In this document: piece after piece, positions 7,214 to 8,331 of the stretch | How the letters are laid out: every line of letters starts with the position of its first letter | How positions within the stretch are numbered: the first letter of the stretch is position 1 | Assembly: GCA_002338605.1 (NCBI GenBank) | Contig: DDIP01000460.1 | Span: 1-8,331, forward strand | Length of the DNA stretch: 8,331 bases | From: Proteobacteria bacterium UBA1847 | GTDB lineage: Bacteria > Pseudomonadota > Gammaproteobacteria > Steroidobacterales > Woeseiaceae | Reading direction: 5' to 3' | Position numbers and translations under genes: made by a program | Notes under the pieces: generated by a model | Seen by the model: the letters and a program-made list of their open reading frames with translations, nothing else | Told to the model about the DNA's origin: nothing | Database searches by the model: none

Positions 7214-7427
7214 TGGGGCGCCTCAGGTATTGGGCTGCACATTCGCCAATTCCACCGGTTCTCGCTTTCGAACAGTGTGCCATACCGGCGCCGTGACAAC
7301 ATCTAACGCGGATCCGGATCGCTCGGAATGGATTTCAACCGCATCATGCCTCATACGATCGACGAGAACGTGCAAGAGATCGTGAAGGCAGAAGCAGGAG
7401 GTACGACCGCGCTGCGACTGGCTCCCT
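7214..7427. other. Intergenic region between acylase and LysR gene, no gene seen
   Basis: In these 214 bases I see no protein with family resemblance, no strong terminator after the acylase and no tRNA. A CGGATCCG palindrome lies at 7309-7316. The LysR promoter must lie here if the gene is not co-transcribed with the acylase; I could not pick one confidently. Small open frames on both strands (about 7223-7441 minus, 7328 onward plus) have unconvincing composition. Confidence 0.45.
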
Positions 7428-8331
7428 TCAGTCTGGGTCAACTATCAGTCGCAAGGTCTCGCCGACACGCGATTCGGCAACCTCCTCCGGTGCGAACGGC
7501 AGCCGTGGCCATGTTTTCGTCGAGTACAGGCTTAGCTGATCGTAGTAGTACGGCGAAGCCGGATTACCGGACTGTCCATAGGTCAGCATGCCTTCTGCAA
7601 CGGGCCCGTCATCGTCGAAAGTGACGGTCTGTATGTAGCTGCTACCGAAGACGATCCGGTAACCATCCGGCCCGAGCGCGTCGTCGTTCTCTGCCTCAAT
7701 CTTGTTGAGGATTCCTTCAAACTCGGGACCGCCGTGCAAGTCGGGGAAATCACCAGGCACAGCGGGTGATTGCAACTCGCCCAACAGAGCATCCAGTGCG
7801 ATACCGGATTCCTGCAGATTGGTTACCGCGCGATCCAGCGCCGCGAGCAATTCTGTGCTGATCGATGCATCCGCCGTGTTGAGACCCCGTGGCGTGTTGT
7901 CTGCGTTCCCCGGATCGAAGCCGATGCGCCAGATGTTTTCAATCCGTCGTGCAGAACGCCACCACTCTCTGAATAACTGCGCGCCACGTGCATCACTATT
8001 ATCACTACGATCCCATTCTGAAAGAACGTTACAGCCGTTTCGAACCGTCTCGAGATCAGCGCCGCGGCACGCGTGCAGCAGGTCGTCAAGCACGAGTTCA
8101 GCGGCCTGGTTGCGGTTCGCGAACACCATTGACTGCACCTCGGCCAATCCAAGCCGGGCGTCAGATGCGAAGCCATCACTCCCCGTGAGACGGTCGCGGA
8201 TCGTCGCAATCCCGGACTGAGTACGCAGACGCTGCGCAACATTGATCGGCCCCACCAGTGGTGAATACGCCGGCCATTCGATCGCCGGGTTGGAAAGCCA
8301 GAAACTGTCATTGCTGTTTTGCACCCAGTCC
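7428..8331 (-). CDS. Penicillin amidase-family acylase, C-terminal part (enters from right edge)
   Basis: The last 300 residues of an N-terminal-nucleophile amidase of the penicillin acylase family, enzymes made as a preprotein, exported and self-cleaved, which hydrolyse amide bonds of N-acylated amines. The frame is open through the right edge: Asp-Trp precede the GTG at 8322-8324, so that codon is an internal Val. The first residues give VQNSNDSFWLSNP; the Asn of Asn-Asp-Ser aligns with Asn241 of the E. coli penicillin G acylase beta chain, the oxyanion-hole residue. Near the end GSSYIQTVTF, LTYGQSGNPASPYYYDQL and W..LPF match the conserved C-terminal pattern, and this wording is closest to the PvdQ / acyl-homoserine-lactone and aculeacin acylase branch. 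The signal peptide, alpha chain and nucleophile Ser lie beyond the window. It lies upstream of the LysR and receptor genes on the same strand. Family is firm; substrate is open. Confidence 0.92.
   Translation of the reverse strand, partial: DWVQNSNDSFWLSNPAIEWPAYSPLVGPINVAQRLRTQSGIATIRDRLTGSDGFASDARLGLAEVQSMVFANRNQAAELVLDDLLHACRGADLETVRNGCNVLSEWDRSDNSDARGAQLFREWWRSARRIENIWRIGFDPGNADNTPRGLNTADASISTELLAALDRAVTNLQESGIALDALLGELQSPAVPGDFPDLHGGPEFEGILNKIEAENDDALGPDGYRIVFGSSYIQTVTFDDDGPVAEGMLTYGQSGNPASPYYYDQLSLYSTKTWPRLPFAPEEVAESRVGETLRLIVDPD

Noticed and set aside
7223..7441. Possible 72-codon minus-strand gene between acylase and LysR
   Set aside because: It overlaps the acylase end in another frame, has no family resemblance, and its composition looks non-coding.
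7328..7624. Plus-strand small open frame starting MDFNRIMPH
   Set aside because: The first 30 or so residues look protein-like, but most of the frame is antisense to the acylase and no ribosome-binding site is evident.
7702..8220. Plus-strand open frame of 172 codons
   Set aside because: It is antisense to the acylase; very Ser/Arg-rich as expected for a shadow frame.
8322..8324. GTG as the start of the acylase fragment
   Set aside because: The frame continues upstream with Asp-Trp, and VQNSNDSFW is an internal family motif, so this is an internal Val codon.
1..8331. CRISPR array, tRNA/rRNA, IS element, integrase or phage genes
   Set aside because: No regularly spaced repeats, no transposase or integrase motifs and no structural RNA signature were found on either strand.

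Overview
The window looks like a chromosomal segment from a moderately GC-rich (mid-50s % by eye) Gram-negative bacterium, most likely a gammaproteobacterium. The pointers are a large TonB-dependent outer-membrane receptor with a terminal Phe, a lipoprotein-like export signal, a LysR regulator and a PvdQ-like Ntn-hydrolase acylase. I cannot name a species.

Layout from left to right: (1) 1-570, minus strand, the 5' two-fifths or so of a tryptophanase / tyrosine phenol-lyase family enzyme that runs off the left edge. (2) 571-741, an AT-rich divergent intergenic region with short palindromes. (3) 742-978, plus strand, an N-terminal stub of a cytochrome P450 whose homology stops after about 57 residues. 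(4) 1105-2097, plus strand, an exported SxxK serine hydrolase of the class A beta-lactamase fold, with a TTG start and degenerate catalytic motifs. (5) 2121-2986, minus strand, a heavily decayed D-amino acid dehydrogenase (DadA-type) pseudogene. (6) 3004-3048, a strong intrinsic terminator. (7) 3053-6202, minus strand, a 1049-residue TonB-dependent receptor. (8) 6311-7213, minus strand, a LysR-family regulator. (9) 7428-8331, minus strand, the C-terminal part of a penicillin-amidase-family acylase entering from the right edge.

From 8331 down to 2121 everything reads leftward: acylase, LysR regulator, TonB receptor, then the dadA relic after a terminator. A reasonable but unproven reading is a scavenging module. 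The receptor would import a substrate, a periplasmic acylase would cut an amide bond, the regulator would sense a product, and DadA (now dead) would have oxidised a released D-amino acid. The tryptophanase at the left edge would be a further amino-acid catabolic step, but it lies beyond the P450 stub and the serine hydrolase. The left third (742-2986) holds two broken genes around one atypical intact gene and looks like a region undergoing gene loss or rearrangement.

I saw no transposase, integrase, tRNA, rRNA, CRISPR array or phage gene. I found no convincing evidence for a wholly new system. The most unusual items are the degenerate serine hydrolase, the two adjacent gene relics and the receptor/regulator/acylase grouping.
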